Shown here: positions 1 to 10,171 of the stretch, in pieces | Numbering within the stretch: the stretch's first letter is position 1 | Layout: the number at the start of each line of letters is the position of its first letter | NCBI GenBank assembly: GCA_023702235.1 | Contig: JAMQCR010000001.1 | Span: forward strand, 1,798,001 to 1,862,000 | Direction: 5' to 3' | DNA: 64,000 bases | Source: Neobacillus pocheonensis | GTDB taxonomy: Bacteria > Bacillota > Bacilli > Bacillales > Cytobacillaceae | Notes under the pieces: generated by a model | Database searches by the model: none | The model's input: the letters and a program-made list of their open reading frames with translations, nothing else | What the model was told of the DNA's origin: nothing | Position numbers and translations under genes: made by a program

Positions 1-480
1 CGCACTTTTAACGTTAATGTTATCTTCCTTGCTTAAACCAAGACCTAAATAAAGGTTCATACATAAGCCAACAGAAGCACTTATAAACATCCATGTACTC
101 CCTACCGGCTGTGGATTTCGAAAACGGTCAATGGCTTCAAACAGGATAACCACAGCAACAACAATTAATGTCATTGCATTAATAAATGCAGCTAAAATTC
201 CAGAACGATGATACCCGTATGTGAATTTTTCAGAAGCTGGCTTTTGTGATTGATGCATGGCGAACCATGATAATCCTATGGCGGCAATGTCTGTCAGAAC
301 ATGGCCTGCATCTGAAAGAAGTGCCAAGCTATGCGAAATGAATCCTCCTACTAATTCGACTACAAGAATAATTAAAGTTAGAAAAAATGCTAATTTCATT
401 TTGCCAATCGGAGCATGTGAATGGAATACATCTCCATGGTCGTGGTCATGATCATGACCGTGAATATGATAATGTGACAT
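1..480 (-). CDS. czcD: CzcD-like cation diffusion facilitator (3' end cut by window edge)
   Basis: Membrane antiporter of the CDF family that exports Zn2+, Co2+ or Cd2+. The visible N-terminal 160 residues begin with a His/Asp-rich metal-binding stretch (HGHDHDHDHGD), then transmembrane helices; the HSLALLSDAGHVLTD segment carries the family's metal-site Asp/His residues. A ribosome site (AAGGGAG) precedes the ATG at 480. The gene follows cadA on the same strand with about 150 bp between, so the two may form one metal-resistance unit. The C-terminal domain lies outside the window, so substrate cannot be refined. Confidence 0.88.
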   Translation of the reverse strand, partial: MSHYHIHGHDHDHDHGDVFHSHAPIGKMKLAFFLTLIILVVELVGGFISHSLALLSDAGHVLTDIAAIGLSWFAMHQSQKPASEKFTYGYHRSGILAAFINAMTLIVVAVVILFEAIDRFRNPQPVGSTWMFISASVGLCMNLYLGLGLSKEDNINVKSA

Positions 481-631
481 GTTGAAATCTCCCTTTTATT
501 TAAAACCTAATCGTGACAGGCATGGTTGTTTGCTTTTATTAAAATGGATTATCAATTCCCGTTTAATAATCCAACAATTATTCCCTAGTATCTCACCTAA
601 AACATTGGCCCCCCAAATTGGGAAGCCTTTA

Positions 632-2766
632 TTATTTTTCTTTTAATCGGAGAAGTCGTAAACCATTTAATGTGACAATAAGAGTTGCACCCATATCTGC
701 GAATATCGCAATCCAAAGGGTTAGCCAGCCTGGAATCACTAATAATAATGCCAATAGTTTAATCCCCAAAGAGAATGTGATATTCTGCTTGATGACAAAT
801 AAGGCTTTCCTGCTTAGTTGTAACGTAAAGGGAAGCTTACCTAAATCATCCACCATTAGGGCAATATCTGCCGTTTCAAGAGCAGTATCTGTTCCTGCTC
901 CACCCATGGCAATACCGACTGTCGACGCAGCTAAAGCTGGTGCATCGTTAACGCCGTCACCGACCATTGCTACACGGTCATATTGATTCCGGAGTTCTTT
1001 AATAAAAGTTAATTTATCTTGAGGCAAAAGATCTGCTCGAATATCAGTGACTCCTACATGCTTTCCAATCGCATTGGCTGTCCCTTTATTATCACCCGTT
1101 AGCATGATTGTTTTTTTTATTCCTAATGCATGAAGTTTCATTATAACGGATTTGCTGTTCCCTCTGACTTCATCAGCAACTGCGAATAACGCCAATATTT
1201 CTGTTTCAGTCCCTGCGACCATGACGGTTTTCCCCTTGGTTTGCAGCTCTGAAATGGTTCCTTTTGGGCTAGATGGAATTCCATTTGGTGAGAGTTCTTC
1301 GAATAAATTTGGACTGCCCACATAATACATCGTTTCTTTGACTTTTCCTTTGATCCCTTTTCCAGTTATCGAAGAAAATTCTTCTATTGAAAGGTTTTTA
1401 TAAGATAACTGTTCATCTTCAGCCTTTTTCATGATGGCTGAAGCCAATGGATGCTGAGATCCAATTTCTAATGCTGCGATAATCGTAAGAAGTTCATTAG
1501 CATCTGTATTATTTTGTGGAAGGTAATCCGTTACCACTGGAATTCCGTGCGTTAAGGTACCTGTTTTATCAAATGCAATTGCTTTGATCGCTCCCATTTC
1601 CTCTAAGTGCATTCCACCTTTAATTAGGACACCATTTCGAGCAGCATTTCCGATTGCGGTCACAATCGAAACCGGTGTAGAGATAACTAGAGCACACGGA
1701 CATCCAACAACCAACACAGCTAAACCTTGATAAATCCATTTACTCCAATCCCCGTCAAGCAATAGTGGTGGGAGCACAGCTACGAAAAGTGAAATCAACA
1801 TGATGACAGGTGTGTAGTATTTGGCAAACCGATTGACAAATGCTTGAGATGGTGCCTTTTCGGCTTGAGCTTCCTCCACTAAATGAATAATCTTAGCAAT
1901 TGTGGTATCATCCATATGTTTTGTGACTTTGACTTCAAGAAGTCCTTCTTCATTTAAGGTCCCGGCAAAAACTTCATCATCAACTGTTTTTGAAACTGGC
2001 ACAGATTCTCCTGTTATCGCAGCTTGATTAACAGCAGACAATCCTTTAATGACAATTCCATCCATCGCAATTTTCTGTCCAGGCTTGATAATCATAATGT
2101 CACCAATTTGAATATCATCCACTTCAACCGTAAACTCTTTATTTCCTCTTTTGATCAGGGCTTCTTTTGGGGCAATGTCCATTAAGGAACGAATTGATTG
2201 TCTGGCTTTATCCATCGAATAAGATTCTAGTGCTTCACTTATGGCAAATAGGATGACAACTGTTGCGCCTTCTCCCAATTGACCAATAATGGCAGCACCT
2301 ATGACAGCAATCGTCATCAACGTCCTCATATCAAACTCTAAACGAAATAAATTTTTAAAGCCTGTTATAAACAATCGATAACCACTGATTAGAATTGATA
2401 CACCATACGCTAGAATCGATGTAATACTTTCCTCACCATAGATTTGTCCAAAAAACCAACCAATTAGTAAGAAAACAAACGATACAATCACCGTAGAATG
2501 CTTTTTCAAAAACAATTCCTTTTTCTCTTCAAATTGTTGTTTTTCAGGAATCACTTTTATATTTTCAAAAGCACCTGCTTTTTCTAGATCATTAATGGTT
2601 GTTTCCCCATATACCGTAAGTTTTGATGCACCGAAATTTACGCTTGCATTAGCAACACCATCCAGGTGTTGTACGTTCTTTTCGAACTTTGCCGCACAGC
2701 TAGCTCAGGTGAATCCATGTACACGATAAACATTTTTTCATTTGCTTTTTCTATACCGCTACTCAT
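632..2766 (-). CDS. cadA: CadA-type Cd2+/Zn2+/Pb2+ P1B-ATPase, disrupted in the N-terminal HMA domain
   Basis: Heavy-metal efflux P-type ATPase. The intact frame from about 2554 carries the CPC metal-site helix ([10 protein letters not shown]), the phosphorylation motif DKTGTLT, the HP motif (GSQHPLA) and the hinge [10 protein letters not shown]. Upstream codons to an ATG at 2766, preceded by GGAGG, encode an HMA domain ([19 protein letters not shown]) that is broken twice: a one-base shift in an A6 run (plus-strand T6 at 2733-2738), and a TGA at 2705-2707 where the first Cys of the GFTCASC metal motif belongs. An internal start near 2554 would give an ATPase without HMA. Sequencing error is the simplest explanation. 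Confidence 0.85.
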
Positions 2767-2856
2767 GAATTTCCACCTCCTTTTGATGCTTAAATGCGAT
2801 TTGTACCAATTGTTTTACATAAGTATCATCTAAGACCTGCTTTTGATTATTAGTTT

Positions 2857-3015
2857 ATGTTAGATGGTGTTGATGGTCAATTGGATTGTGAGCATATTAA
2901 AGCAGGCCAGGAGATTTTTCAGCGCTTAATCTATCTATCTGGTTTTTTATTAGGTTTCAGTATTTTGACGGATGGGACTTACTGGATGTTAAAATATTTT
3001 TTTGCAGAAGAGTAA
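2857..3015 (+). CDS. Possible 52-aa membrane protein or gene fragment
   Basis: An open frame from ATG 2857 to TAA 3013-3015 encodes a short acidic N-terminus and one hydrophobic helix (LIYLSGFLLGFSIL). There is no convincing ribosome site, and I do not recognise a family. It sits between cadA and the oxidase subunit IV remnant and may be debris of a longer gene. Low confidence that it is translated. Confidence 0.22.
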   Translation: MLDGVDGQLDCEHIKAGQEIFQRLIYLSGFLLGFSILTDGTYWMLKYFFAEE

Positions 3016-3138
3016 TAATATTACATTAAAAAATGAACTTTCTGTGACAACTATTCTAATCATCGAAAATCCCATTCTCAATTAAAGTTATTTTTGATAT
3101 ATTTGAATAGCTTTTTATTATTATCATAGTGTTTATAA

Positions 3139-3423
3139 AAAAATCAAATCAAATATATCATCGGTTTTATTTATTCGATTGTTTTGGCAATCATCCCACT
3201 AGTGCTTGTTTTAGAACATTTGCTAGCAAAATCTGCTCTTGTGGTTAGTATATTGCTTGCAGCAGTTTTGCAATTTGTGATACAGTTATTCTTCTTCATG
3301 CATATCCGCGATGGAGAAGGACCTCGATACAATGTCATGGCATTAATTTTAGGGTTAGTTTTCGTTTTTACTATTGTTGCCGGAGCAATGTGGATTATGT
3401 CGTTTAATTCTCAAGTTCAATAA
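3139..3423 (+). pseudogene. Cytochrome oxidase subunit IV (CyoD/QoxD/CtaF family), N-terminally truncated
   Basis: The frame opens at 3139 after a stop and reads KYIIGFIYSIVLAI, three hydrophobic helices, then FFMHIRDGEG and a C-terminal GAMWIMSF. This is the pattern of the prokaryotic haem-copper oxidase subunit IV family, seen for example in CyoD. No good start or ribosome site is present upstream, and TTG at 3184 would cut into helix 1, so the gene looks truncated or frameshifted. No other oxidase subunits are in the window, yet it directly precedes haem A genes ctaB-ctaA, the expected context for an aa3-type oxidase remnant. Confidence 0.6.
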
Positions 3424-3426
3424 AAT

Positions 3427-3574
3427 AAAGAAAACTCGCCAACTGGCAAGCCCCTAAGGGCGGTTCATGAGGCGTAGTTACACGTATGCGTTCAGAGGTT
3501 ATGAATATAACTTCTGATTAGCCAAGGAATAGCCCGCGCCAGCGAAGCAACGTAATCGCTGGGCGTTGGGGCTT
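3427..3574 (+). repeat. Structured intergenic repeat, copy 1
   Basis: The first 70 bases match 43564-43633 at 63 of 70 positions. They contain small hairpins (GCCA/TGGC and GCCC-CTAA-GGGC). Next comes a 9-bp stem (3494-3502 with 3507-3515), then a stem-loop around CCAGCG/CGCTGG (about 3535-3564) enclosed by AGCCC/GGGGCT. It ends immediately before the ctaB ribosome site. It resembles a mobile noncoding element or the structured end of an IS200/IS605-type unit; that assignment is inference. Confidence 0.7.
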
Positions 3575-3595
3575 AAAAAAAGGAGTGTGAGATCT

Positions 3596-4512
3596 GTGTC
3601 AGTTTTAAATGAAATTCGTCAGGAATCGCCCTCTCGATTAAATCACTGGAATCAACTAATTTCTGCATACCTTGAAGTAACAAAACCAAAAATATTGGTA
3701 ATGTTAACCTTTACTTCGCTTTGTGCCGCTCTAGTAGCCCAAAGAGGAGTTCCTTCTATTTCTGTCATATTTGCCATGCTTTTAAGTGCTTCGCTTTCTG
3801 CCGGCGGCTCAGCGGCCATCAATATGTGGTATGATCGTGACATTGACGTAATGATGGAACGGACAGCTAAGCGTCCCATTCCAGCTGGGTTGATCGATCC
3901 CCCATCTGTTTTACGCTTTGGTCTAGTTTTAGGTATTTTATCTGTGGTTGTTGCATTTGTCTTTGTGAATCCTCTCACATCTTTATTAAATGCTACAGGA
4001 TATTTTTATTATGCTGTCGTTTACACCATGTGGTTAAAACGTCGGACACCGCTAAATATTGTCATCGGTGGCGGAGCTGGTGCTTTTCCTATTTTGATTG
4101 GCTGGGCTTCCGTAACAGGCAGTCTAAACATTACGGCTTGGTTAATGTTTTTAATTGTATTCCTATGGACTCCTCCCCATTCCTGGGCGCTTGCTTTATA
4201 TAAGAATGAGGAGTACACAAAAGCAGGGATTCCAATGATGCCAGTGGTAAAAGGCCCTCTCGTTCAACAAAAATTCAAAGTCTATTTTATATGGTTCTTT
4301 TATTTATTTGTTCCTTAGTCCTATTTGTATATGGGAGCTTTAATTATTTTTATCTTGCTGGTGCCATCATTTTTAACTGCTTCCTACTTTATTGCACATG
4401 GAAAATGTGGAAAGAAGAGGACCATCAATTTATCTGGGCAAAACGCACATTTATTTGCTCATTATTCTATATTTTAGGGATTTTTTCGACCATGGTAATC
4501 GGAATCTTTTAG
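3596..4512 (+). CDS. ctaB: Protohaem IX farnesyltransferase CtaB (haem O synthase), frameshifted near the C-terminus
   Basis: UbiA-superfamily membrane prenyltransferase converting haem B to haem O. The start is GTG 3596 with AAGGAGTG just upstream. The prenyl-diphosphate motif NMWYDRDIDVMMERTAKRPIP is intact (NxxxD..D), as is the second loop (ALYKNEEYTKAGIPMMP). A frameshift around 4290-4316 moves the last helices into another frame (MVLLFICSL... to 4512). ctaA follows after 10 bp, so the two form an operon giving haem A for aa3-type oxidases. The gene order (tandem) differs from B. subtilis, where ctaA is divergent. Confidence 0.92.
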
Positions 4513-4522
4513 GAGGTGTGTA

Positions 4523-5395
4523 ATGATGCGCTATTTTTGGCTCTCTGTAATTGCTGCTGCAACACTTTTTTTGGTGAATATTATTGGGTTTGTTGATACG
4601 ATGACTCATTCTGCAATGGGGTGTGGACGTGGATATCCTCTATGTAACGGAAGTCTCTTTCCTACCTTTTCAGACTATCATTCTGTTATCGAATACACTC
4701 ATCGAGTGGTTGTTGGCCTAGCGAGTATTTTATTATTCATTGTTTCGGCAATCGCTTGGTTTCGCTACAGGTCACGTAAGATTAAATGGCTGGTTCTTTT
4801 TGCTATTTTAGGAATCCTTGGGGAATCGACTTTAGGTGCCTTGACTGTTATGATTGCTCTTTCTCCTATGCTTCTGGCGGCTCATCTTGGCATTGCCCTC
4901 ATTTCTTTTTCAGCTTTGGTGAATATTGCTTATGTTATTTATCTGGAGGAAAAGGAAATAAAACATCTGGAAAAGCTGCCCTCTTCTTTTTCGCTTTTCT
5001 CTTGGTTTACCTTTTTATTTTTATATGCCGCCATTTATTTTGGAGGATATGTCGCCAAAACGGGATCCGGTGAAGTCTTTCGCGGTTTTCCTATACCAAC
5101 TGAAAACTATGCAGCAGTCGGAAATGCCTATTGGATCGACGTCATTCATCGATTGTTTGCACTCGGATTAATCATTCTTTTTTTCTTACAAATTCGGTTG
5201 GCCAAAAAATATCGCAATGTTCGACCAAACATCTACCGCTTTAGTCTAATTAGTTTTTTATTCATTCTCCTGCAAGGATTAAGTGGTGCTGTTTTGATTT
5301 ATACTCATTTGAGTCTGGGAGCAGTCCTCTTACATGTTTCGATTTTATCCTTGCTTGTCGGAATACAAAGTATTATTTGCTTTCAAAGTAGCTAA
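4523..5395 (+). CDS. ctaA: Haem A synthase CtaA
   Basis: Eight-helix membrane enzyme oxidising the haem O methyl group to the formyl group of haem A. Length 290 aa, near the family norm of about 300. The extracellular Cys pair is present (MGCGRGYPLC), as are four His positions expected as haem ligands: IEYTHRV, LLAAHLG, DVIHRLF and LLHVSI. AGGAGGTGTG precedes ATG 4523. A strong intrinsic terminator overlaps the stop. Intact, unlike its partner ctaB. Confidence 0.95.
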   Translation: MMRYFWLSVIAAATLFLVNIIGFVDTMTHSAMGCGRGYPLCNGSLFPTFSDYHSVIEYTHRVVVGLASILLFIVSAIAWFRYRSRKIKWLVLFAILGILGESTLGALTVMIALSPMLLAAHLGIALISFSALVNIAYVIYLEEKEIKHLEKLPSSFSLFSWFTFLFLYAAIYFGGYVAKTGSGEVFRGFPIPTENYAAVGNAYWIDVIHRLFALGLIILFFLQIRLAKKYRNVRPNIYRFSLISFLFILLQGLSGAVLIYTHLSLGAVLLHVSILSLLVGIQSIICFQSS

Positions 5396-5429
5396 AAAAA
5401 TCCTAAATTCAAAGTTTAGGATTTTTTTT
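5394..5429 (+). terminator. Intrinsic terminator of ctaBA
   Basis: The stem AATCCTAAA/TTTAGGATT with a 7-base loop is followed by a run of T. Confidence 0.9.
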
Positions 5430-5532
5430 ATTCATCCAATATTAGAGGAATCCCCCCTCGTTTGAGATGTTTCAGATGGAAATTGTAAATTGCAACTAAT
5501 TTGAATTGTCGAAAATAGGTTTTTAAAAAAGT

Positions 5533-5560
5533 TTGACAACATTGTGACAATTGATAGAAT
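5533..5560 (+). promoter_or_regulatory. SigA-type promoter for the 89-aa membrane protein
   Basis: TTGACA at 5533-5538 and TAGAAT at 5555-5560 are separated by 16 bp. The downstream gene starts about 25 bp later. Confidence 0.6.
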
Positions 5561-5584
5561 ATTCAGTAAAGGGGGATGGTGACG

Positions 5585-5845
5585 TTGCAATATAAATATA
5601 TAAAAATTTTTAAAGCATCCATTTATGGGGTAGGTTTAGGAATAGTCATTTTCATTGCAAGTTTTTTTGTAAGCGCTGCCAATGATGGTTATTTTTATAC
5701 TGCAACAGGTATAGGTGTGGTCATTGCTTCTTTAATTACTTTGATATTTGGTATGTCTTTAAGCTTAATGGATGAAGTAACGGAGGCGGAGAATAAGAAT
5801 AAGGAAACAAAATTAGCCTTAGATCCAAATAGAACTTTGCATTAA
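5585..5845 (+). CDS. Small two-helix membrane protein, unknown function
   Basis: 86-89 aa. Two hydrophobic helices (SIYGVGLGIVIFIASFFV and TGIGVVIASLITLIFGM) are followed by a charged Glu/Lys/Asn-rich cytoplasmic tail (DEVTEAENKNKETK). AAAGGGGG at 5567-5575 fits the TTG at 5585 best; the ATG at 5576 would directly abut that site. It is a single-gene unit with its own promoter and a strong terminator downstream. I do not recognise the family. Confidence 0.7.
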   Translation: MQYKYIKIFKASIYGVGLGIVIFIASFFVSAANDGYFYTATGIGVVIASLITLIFGMSLSLMDEVTEAENKNKETKLALDPNRTLH

Positions 5846-5903
5846 ACAGTCCTTTCACAAGTATGAACTTTGCCGGCAAATAAGGAGTAGGCTGCTCTTT
5901 TTT

Positions 5904-5945
5904 AAAAATGTTAAAAAAGCATTAATGCTTTTTTAACATTTTTTT
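5904..5945 (+). terminator. Intrinsic terminator
   Basis: Long perfect stem AATGTTAAAAAAGC/GCTTTTTTAACATT with a 6-base loop and T tract. Symmetric, so it may serve both strands (small membrane protein on plus, dsdA on minus). Confidence 0.9.
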
Positions 5946-5984
5946 GATTTAGGAGGAGATAGAAGTGTTCCTTGTCGATATGTT

Positions 5985-7342
5985 TTAACGAGAATTCTCT
6001 AACGCTGCTCCCTTTCGATAATATTCTGTCATGATTTCTTGAGGGACCATACTGCCGCCGGTGCCCCAAACAATATGCGTACCGTTATCCATTTTTTTCG
6101 TTAAATCATGCCTTGATAAATATTCGGTCCCCTCTTTCAATAGTTTAATCGGACCAATCATACCAGCTAATGCCGAAGGTTCTAAGTGAATCCCCTCTGA
6201 ATCGACAAGTGCTTTTAATAGTTGGTACAACTGTTCATCACCTACCGTGAAACTTCCGCTTAAAAATGGCTCTATCGTTTTCCCAACAAATCCAGATGGC
6301 CGACCAACAGCAAGTCCATCCGCTTCCGTAAGATTATCAATCCCAATATCTTGAACTGAGATTTGGTCATGTAGCCCAGTCATCAAACCAAGCAGCATAC
6401 ATGGGGAATGAGTAGGCTCCGCAAAAAAACAGTGAACATGGTCCTGAAATATAGTAACTTTAGGCCAAAAGCAACCCCTCCAGGACCGCCCCCAACCCCA
6501 CATGGAAGGTAAACAAATAATGGATGATTTTCATCTATGATAATCCTAAGCTCATCTAATTGTTTCTTCAATCGGGACGCCGCCACCGCGTACCCTAAAA
6601 ATAGGTCGTGAGAATTTTCATCATCAACGAAATAACAACGCGGATCTGTGGCAGCTTGTATTCGACCTTCCTCCACTGCTTTACTATAATCCGCCTCATA
6701 TTCGATTACTTGGACATTTTTGCTCCGAAGCAGGTCTTTTTTCCATTGCTTTGCATCAGCTGACATATGGACGGTAACATGAAAACCTAATTTTGAACTG
6801 ATAATCCCAATACTAAGTCCTAAGTTACCTGTTGACCCGACAGCGATGGAATAGTTTGAGAAAAAGTCTCGAAACCGATCGCTATCGAAAATCGAATAGT
6901 CATTGTGAATGGTTAACAATTGGTGTTGGAGAGCTAAATTCTCTGCATGTTTAAGAATTTCATAGATTCCACCCCTTGCTTTAATCGATCCTGAGATCGG
7001 AAGCTGATTGTCACATTTTAATAATAAATTACCTGATATCGGTTGTTGCACCTTCCGTTCTAAGCGTTCTTTCATTAAATCAATTTTTAACAAAGGAGAT
7101 TCAATAATCCCATTCATTGTTTTTGTTTCAGGAAAAACTTTCGCGATATACGGTGTAAAACGCTTTAATCTTCCCTCTGCATCCTGGACATCTTTTATTG
7201 TAATGGTGGATTTTTCTATTCCTTTTTCATATAGTTCCATAAGAGGATTAAGCCAAAATACTTCTTCTAATGAAGTAAGCTTTGTTAATAGCGGGAATTT
7301 CTCCAACCTTGAATTAAAATCTTCAAGATAAAACTTTCGCAT
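5985..7342 (-). CDS. dsdA: D-serine dehydratase, frameshifted
   Basis: PLP enzyme (fold type II) deaminating D-serine to pyruvate and ammonia. The N-terminal part carries the Schiff-base lysine in SGSIKARGG, the glycine loop [11 protein letters not shown] and the [19 protein letters not shown] segment. Around 6450-6500 the frame shifts and continues [23 protein letters not shown]... to [12 protein letters not shown] at 5985, as in DsdA of about 450 aa. GGAGTGGAG precedes ATG 7342. It is monocistronic, with no dsdC regulator nearby. If the frameshift is real the enzyme is inactive. Confidence 0.9.
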
Positions 7343-7483
7343 TGTCTACTCCACTCCCAGGATTTTTTCTTTCAAGAGCCCTTTGAAACTCTTATTTTCA
7401 TTTCTCATTTTAGGATACCACACAATGAGTCTTGCTCATGTGGAGTTTTGGGAAAATAAGAGGAAATTAAAATCAAAAAAACC

Positions 7484-7513
7484 AAAAAAAGTTGCCCACA
7501 ATTCGAGCAACTC
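7484..7513 (-). terminator. Terminator of the emrAB unit
   Basis: On the minus strand AGTTGC...GCAACT is followed by T7, about 100 bp beyond the emrA-like stop. Confidence 0.75.
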
Positions 7514-7614
7514 GTATCCTCTACAATTTCATTTGACTACAATAAATAAAAAGTAGACGCTAAAAGTGTACTGTTCTTCCTCCCATTTGCCGCGTCTTTC
7601 GCCCCCTGCAATCG

Positions 7615-8265
7615 TCATTTGTGTATGCGAACAGTTACGTTCATACCAGGAACCAGTCCATCTGGTACAGCTTTCAGATCGATTGTTACCGGGATGACTT
7701 GCGTAACCTTCGTAAAATTGGCATTCGTACTTTGTGAAGGCATCATTGAAAATGTTGAAGCTGTAGTCAGCCCAATGGAACTTACTGTGCCTGTTACATG
7801 AGATCCAGGAAATGCATCCACGTAAACATCTACTGTATTCCCAATTTTAACGTCCTGAATTTGGGTTTCTTCAATGTTTGCAGTCACGGTCAGATTATTC
7901 ATGTCGTAGGCATATGCCAGTGGTGTACCCGGTCCAACATATTCATTCGATGTCGCATTGTTTTGAACGATGCTGCCGTTTTGCGGAATGGGTATATTAA
8001 TTTTTTCAGTCGCATTGCCATTGGACACTTGTACTTGACCAACCGTTTCCCCAGAACTAAAGTTTGTTCCGGCTGTGCCATTCCAGGAAACAAGCTTACC
8101 TGCTGCCGGGGACGAAATGATGATTTGCTGTCCAGTGACCTGGGCATCATCCGTCTTTAAGTATAGTGATGATTGGTTATAGAAATAGTAGCATGCAAAT
8201 CCTGCAATAATAATAATCAGAATAATTCCAATATTAAAGATGATCAACCGTTTAGTTTCTTTCAT
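7615..8265 (-). CDS. HlyD/EmrA-family membrane-fusion protein
   Basis: Periplasmic-adaptor-type subunit of a drug exporter, 216 aa. It has one N-terminal membrane helix (LIIFNIGIILIIIIAGFACYYF), a lipoyl-like half (DDAQVTGQQIIISSPAAGKLVSW...GQVQVSNG) and a beta-barrel segment ending GLVPGMNVTVRIHK. It lies downstream of the EmrB-like transporter on the same strand, the usual arrangement of a Gram-positive EmrAB-like pair. It is shorter than proteobacterial EmrA, lacking the long coiled coil, as is common in Firmicutes. Confidence 0.85.
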   Translation of the reverse strand: MKETKRLIIFNIGIILIIIIAGFACYYFYNQSSLYLKTDDAQVTGQQIIISSPAAGKLVSWNGTAGTNFSSGETVGQVQVSNGNATEKINIPIPQNGSIVQNNATSNEYVGPGTPLAYAYDMNNLTVTANIEETQIQDVKIGNTVDVYVDAFPGSHVTGTVSSIGLTTASTFSMMPSQSTNANFTKVTQVIPVTIDLKAVPDGLVPGMNVTVRIHK

Positions 8266-8348
8266 TAAAAACCCTCCCTTTGGTTTTTACCTGAATGGAT
8301 AAGTGAGCGCTCCTAAAAATATATTAACGATGATTTAATCTGTCATCG

Positions 8349-9914
8349 CTACCTGTGATTTTTTGGGCCATCTACTTCCTCATGTTTTTTCCTCTTATAA
8401 AATAGGACAAGAACTACCCCGAACGCTGTTAAAAAGGCTGCCAACATGAATGCATCATTCATCCCTGTGACAATAGCTTTTTGTTGGATCAATCCATTTA
8501 CCATGGTAATGGCAGCCTGTTTAGATTTTGAAACTGACATGCCGTGAGCCTGCATTAATTGTTGTATTTTCATCAAATATAGACCTGACTGTGAGGTGGG
8601 AGTTACTTGCCATGACAAATGAACAGCTTGGATTTTTGATTGAGTAGTCATGTAGGTCGTGAGGATTGCAGTTCCAAATGAGGAGGCAACTTGGCGCATT
8701 GTGTTATTCATCGCTGTACCTTGACTGGTTAATTCAAATGGAATAGAGTTCATGCCGGCTGTCATGAGCGGCATCATGGCAGTAGACACTCCAGCATTAC
8801 GCATGATGTATAACCACTGGATGGTTGATGAACTTGTATCCAATCCCAGATTGGTGAATCCTAGTGTAGCAATTGTAACAATTACCAGTCCAATGATTCC
8901 TAGTGGTCGTGCTCCAATGCGGTCAAATAATCTACCGCTGATTGGCATAATGACCGCTGGCCAAAGCAGCAGGTGTCATAAATAATCCTGTCCGTACAGC
9001 CGAAAACCCCCGGATGTTTTGAAGATAGATTGGAAGGAAGAAAATCCCGACAAACATTGATATACTCACAATCGAAATAAGGACGAGGCTCATATTAAAC
9101 TGGTAGCTTTTGAACACCTGCAAATTAATCATCGGATTCTTCACCTTTAGTTCGACGATGACCAAGATGATTAAACATACTACACCAACAGAAAGCAAAG
9201 ACTCCACTTCAGTGGAACCCCACCCGTTGGAAGATACTTGGTTGAACCCGTACAAAAGGCTTCCAAAACCGATAACCGTGAAGATAAAGCCCAATACATC
9301 AAATTTACCCTTAGCCTCGTGTGGAAATTCGTGCATCATAAGCGCTCCGAGAATCACTGCTCCAATTCCGATTGGTACATTAATGTAGAAAATGAATCGC
9401 CATGACCAATACTCCACCAAATATCCACTCAGTGCAGGACCAAAGGCCGGTGCCGCCATCATGGCAATTCCGAAAAGGCCTATAACTGTACCACGACGTT
9501 CAGGTGGATATATACGGAAAATCATCGCCATAGCGACAGGCTGCATTAAAGCCCCGCCAAGAGCTTGAACGACACGAAAAATGATGATTGAGTCAAGATT
9601 CCAGGCAACCCCGCATAGTGCTGATCCAATGGTGAATGTAGTTAAGGCAAACAGGAAGAGCTTTTTGGCTCCAAACTTATCGGTCAGCCACCCAGAAATT
9701 GGTATTAGCATGCCAAGAACGAGCATGTACGCTGTCACAACCCATTGAATTTGATCCGTACTCGCGCTTAATGCAGCCTCCATTTTGGGGATGCGACATT
9801 GACCACACTTGTGTCCAAAATGGCCATAAACACTCCAAGAATAATGATGGTCATTTGTAAAGCAGGAGATTTTATTCTTTCTAATTCATACACTGAGTCC
9901 GGCGTTTGATTCAT
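8349..9914 (-). CDS. EmrB/QacA-type MFS multidrug exporter (DHA2), two frameshifts
   Basis: 14-helix proton-coupled drug exporter. The start is ATG 9914 (MNQTPDSVYELERIKSP). It shows motif D1 LDTSVVNVA, motif A GWLTDKFGAKKLF and antiporter motif C around GPALSGYLVEYWSWRFIF. One shift lies at about 9783-9800 (NVA|IPKM) and a second at about 8935-8950 (AALASG|VIMPISGRLFDRIG). The rebuilt length is about 520 aa, normal for the family. It is paired with the adaptor gene 84 bp downstream. Substrate unknown. Confidence 0.88.
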
Positions 9915-10102
9915 TTTTTGCCACCTCCATCGTTAAAATCCTTTTTGGTAAAAGAGTGCATTTAATTTAGTTACAACTCGTTTTATTCTAAATATATTCC
10001 ATACGTTCTCCCTTCTTGAGTGTTCATTCAAATATATTAGGAAGACTAAAGATAATTCATCCTCCCTTATATTAGGTTTGCTTCTAACTCAGGAAAAGAC
10101 AG

Positions 10103-10134
10103 AAAAAAGACACTAACGAATGTGTTAGTGCCTT
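10103..10134 (-). terminator. Terminator of the glucosaminidase gene
   Basis: CACTAAC/GTTAGTG stem followed by T6 on the minus strand, about 40-70 bp after the stop. Confidence 0.85.
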
Positions 10135-10171
10135 AGGTTACTATTAATATTTTTCAATTTAACACACTATT

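Noticed and set aside
2696-2740. Selenocysteine at the CadA TGA (Cys position, nearby GTTC/GAAC hairpin)
   Set aside because: A frameshift lies 30 bp upstream and many other breaks occur in the window; no Sec machinery is visible and the hairpin is weak. Mutation or sequence error is simpler.
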